A DNA stretch of 13,849 nucleotides from NCBI GenBank assembly GCA_031271525.1, contig JAISVO010000147.1, positions 1 to 13,849 of the forward strand, read 5' to 3'. The notes under the pieces were generated by a model that was given only the letters and a program-made list of their open reading frames with translations, was not told the DNA's origin and did no database searches. This document shows, one piece after another, positions 12,029-13,849 of the stretch. The stretch comes from Oscillospiraceae bacterium. GTDB lineage: Bacteria > Bacillota > Clostridia > Oscillospirales > UBA929. The translations under genes were made by a program, and so were the position numbers. How positions within the stretch are numbered: the first letter of the stretch is position 1; each line of letters opens with the position of its first letter.

Positions 12029-13849
12029 TGGAACGGTTCGCTCGGGTCGCCGTGCGGAACGTTCCCTATGCGGCGGATAAGCCGTATACCTACCGCGTCC
12101 CCCCCTCCCTGACCGATTCTGTCCGCCCCGGGGTACGGGTTACCGTCCCGTTCGGGCAGGGAAACCGCCGGCAGGAGGGGTTTGTCCTGCGGCTCACAAG
12201 CGAAGCCGGGCGGGATGGGCTGAAGGTTGTCGAGACGGTTCTGGACACGTCGCCCGTCCTCACCGAGAACCAGCTAAAGCTCGCGGTATGGATGCGGGAG
12301 CGGTTTTTCTGCACCGTCTATGAAGCAGCTAGGGCGATGCTCCCCTCGGGTTTGTGGTATACATGGGACGAAGCCGCCCGGGAGGGCGAAACGCCCAAGC
12401 GGCGGATGCGGGACAAAACAAGCCTGTTCGCGGAGCTTGCCGTCAGCGCGGAGGAAACGGCGGCAGCCGGCAAGAGCACCCCGGCGCAGAAGGAGGTCTT
12501 GGAGCTTCTGCGGGATGTTGGGAGCGCGTCGGTCCGGGAGATATGCTACCTGACCGGCACCAGCCGCCGCACATTGAATGTTCTGGAGGCCAAGGGACTG
12601 ATCACCCTCTATGAGGAGCCGGTGTACAGAACCCCATCCGTCCCCCCGAGGGCTGAGCCGATCACACTGAACGGTGAGCAGGAAGCCGCCTTCCTGCGTT
12701 GCAAGGAAGCGCTGGACGCCCGAAAGCCTGTCTGCGGACTGCTGTACGGCGTAACCGGCAGCGGGAAGACCAACGTGTATATCCGCCTGACTAAGCAGGT
12801 CCTGTCGGAGGGAGGCGGCGCGATCGTGCTGGTCCCCGAAATCGCCTTGACCCCGCAGTTGATGACCCTCTTCGCTTCACATTTCGGAGTGAACGCCGCT
12901 CTGCTGCACAGCGGTCTTTCAATGGGGGAGCGTCTGAATGAGTGGAAGCGGGTGCGGGAGGGTCTTGCCACGGTGGTGCTCGGCACCCGGAGCGCCGTAT
13001 TCGCCCCGGTGCGCAACCTCCGGCTGATCGTTCTGGACGAGGAGCAGGAGGGGACATATAAATCGGAGAACGCGCCCCGCTACCACGCGCGCGAGGCGGC
13101 GAAATACCGATGTGTAAAGGAGAACGCCACACTCCTTCTGGGGAGCGCCACCCCGTCGGTTGAAACTTTTACGGCGGCGGTCCAAGGCGCGGTGTTCCTC
13201 TGCCGGTTGAAAGAGCGGTATAACAAAAAGGCGCTGCCTGAGGTGAAGATCGTCAGTCTGCGGGAGGAGCGGAAGTGCGGCAACGACACCACGATCAGCC
13301 AGCTCCTGCACAACGAGATCACGGAGAACCTCGCGCGGGGGGAACAGACGGTACTGCTGCTGAACCGGCGGGGTCACCACCGGAGCATGATCTGCCCGGA
13401 TTGCGGGGCGAACCCGGGGTGTCCCCGATGCAGTGTGCCGCTGACGTTCCATTCGGCAAACAACCGGTTAATGTGCCACTATTGCGGGTATTCTCAGAAG
13501 CATACGGGGATCTGTTCCGAGTGCGGAGCGCAGTTGATCCCGCTGGGCGCGGGCACCCAACGTGTGGTTGAAGAATTGGAAAAACTTTTCCCCGGCGCGG
13601 AGACGCTTCGGATGGATGCCGATACAACCGGGTCCCGGGGCGCGCACGAGCAGATTTTGGATACCTTCCGGAGGAAGAAGGTGCCCTTTTTGGTCGGTAC
13701 CCAGATGGTGGCGAAGGGTCTCGATTTTCCCGATGTGACGCTGGCGGGTGTGCTCTGCGCCGACGCCGCTCTCTGTATGGATGACTTCCGGGCGGGGGAG
13801 CGGGCGTTTTCCCTGATGACCCAAGTCATCGGCAGGGCGGGGCGGGGTG
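12028..13849 (+). CDS. priA: Primosomal protein N' PriA helicase (3' end missing)
   Basis: 3'-to-5' superfamily 2 DNA helicase that recognises stalled forks and reloads the replicative helicase. The window holds 607 in-frame residues; the C-terminus is beyond the edge. Domains in order: N-terminal 3' DNA-binding part (about 1-105), winged-helix-like region (about 150-200), helicase lobe 1 with Walker A GVTGSGKT (241-248), VLVPEIALTPQL, DEEQ (337-340) and GSATPS (372-377), then the Zn-binding insert with eight cysteines (456, 459, 465, 468, 483, 486, 496, 499), and lobe 2 with GTQMVAKGLDFPDV (557-570) and QVIGRAGRG at the edge. The motif II is DEEQ rather than the DEEH of E. coli. ATG at 12028 overlaps the rpoZ stop. 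No frameshift was found on codon-by-codon reading. Confidence 0.96.
   Translation, partial: MERFARVAVRNVPYAADKPYTYRVPPSLTDSVRPGVRVTVPFGQGNRRQEGFVLRLTSEAGRDGLKVVETVLDTSPVLTENQLKLAVWMRERFFCTVYEAARAMLPSGLWYTWDEAAREGETPKRRMRDKTSLFAELAVSAEETAAAGKSTPAQKEVLELLRDVGSASVREICYLTGTSRRTLNVLEAKGLITLYEEPVYRTPSVPPRAEPITLNGEQEAAFLRCKEALDARKPVCGLLYGVTGSGKTNVYIRLTKQVLSEGGGAIVLVPEIALTPQLMTLFASHFGVNAALLHSGLSMGERLNEWKRVREGLATVVLGTRSAVFAPVRNLRLIVLDEEQEGTYKSENAPRYHAREAAKYRCVKENATLLLGSATPSVETFTAAVQGAVFLCRLKERYNKKALPEVKIVSLREERKCGNDTTISQLLHNEITENLARGEQTVLLLNRRGHHRSMICPDCGANPGCPRCSVPLTFHSANNRLMCHYCGYSQKHTGICSECGAQLIPLGAGTQRVVEELEKLFPGAETLRMDADTTGSRGAHEQILDTFRRKKVPFLVGTQMVAKGLDFPDVTLAGVLCADAALCMDDFRAGERAFSLMTQVIGRAGRG

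Noticed and set aside
13036..13047. DEEQ in place of DEEH in PriA motif II as a possible loss of function
   Set aside because: Q is tolerated in superfamily 2 motif II (DEAQ/DEEQ types), I recall it in clostridial PriA, and all other helicase motifs are intact.

Overview
The window comes from a GC-rich, endospore-forming member of the Bacillota (class Clostridia; an Oscillospirales-like lineage is plausible but not proven by sequence alone). The case rests on a complete set of spoIIIA sporulation genes apart from the clipped end of spoIIIAB, clostridial-type Shine-Dalgarno sequences, and the Bacillota gene string yicC-remA-gmk-rpoZ-priA. Coding density is very high and most junctions within each gene block overlap or are separated by only a few bases. 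No tRNA, rRNA, CRISPR array, insertion sequence or phage gene was seen.

Layout. (1) Positions 1-1303, minus strand: spoIIIAA followed by spoIIIAB, which runs off the left edge. (2) 1473-2672, plus strand: an AlaA-type aminotransferase with its own sigma-A-like promoter and a strong intrinsic terminator. (3) 2800-6037, plus strand: spoIIIAC-AD-AE-AF-AG-AH, ending in a second strong terminator. (4) 6174-13849, plus strand: a tightly packed series of cdaA, cdaR, an RseC-like membrane protein, a DUF5685-like protein, a J-domain protein with a Cys-rich tail, yicC, remA, gmk, rpoZ and priA (cut by the right edge). It starts at a good sigma-A-like promoter. The only sizeable internal gap is a 134-base, potentially structured leader in front of remA.

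How the genes work together. SpoIIIAA-AH build the mother-cell half of the SpoIIIA-SpoIIQ channel across the two forespore membranes. In Bacillus subtilis all eight are one operon. Here the first two are split off and point the other way, with a metabolic gene between the halves. Both halves are preceded by almost the same promoter-like block in inverted orientation (GTTCTA-N12-CCCTCATA[C/G]GCTTGACCAC), which probably keeps them co-expressed in the mother cell. The second operon joins cyclic-di-AMP synthesis and its membrane regulator to RNA turnover (YicC), the RemA regulator, GMP phosphorylation, the RNA polymerase omega subunit and the PriA replication-restart helicase. glmM (usual partner of cdaAR) and coaBC (usually between rpoZ and priA) are absent from their common places.

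Most notable points: the split, divergent spoIIIA locus and its inverted promoter pair; a candidate structured leader that could mask the remA ribosome binding site; and three consecutive coupled genes whose products all carry cysteine clusters.
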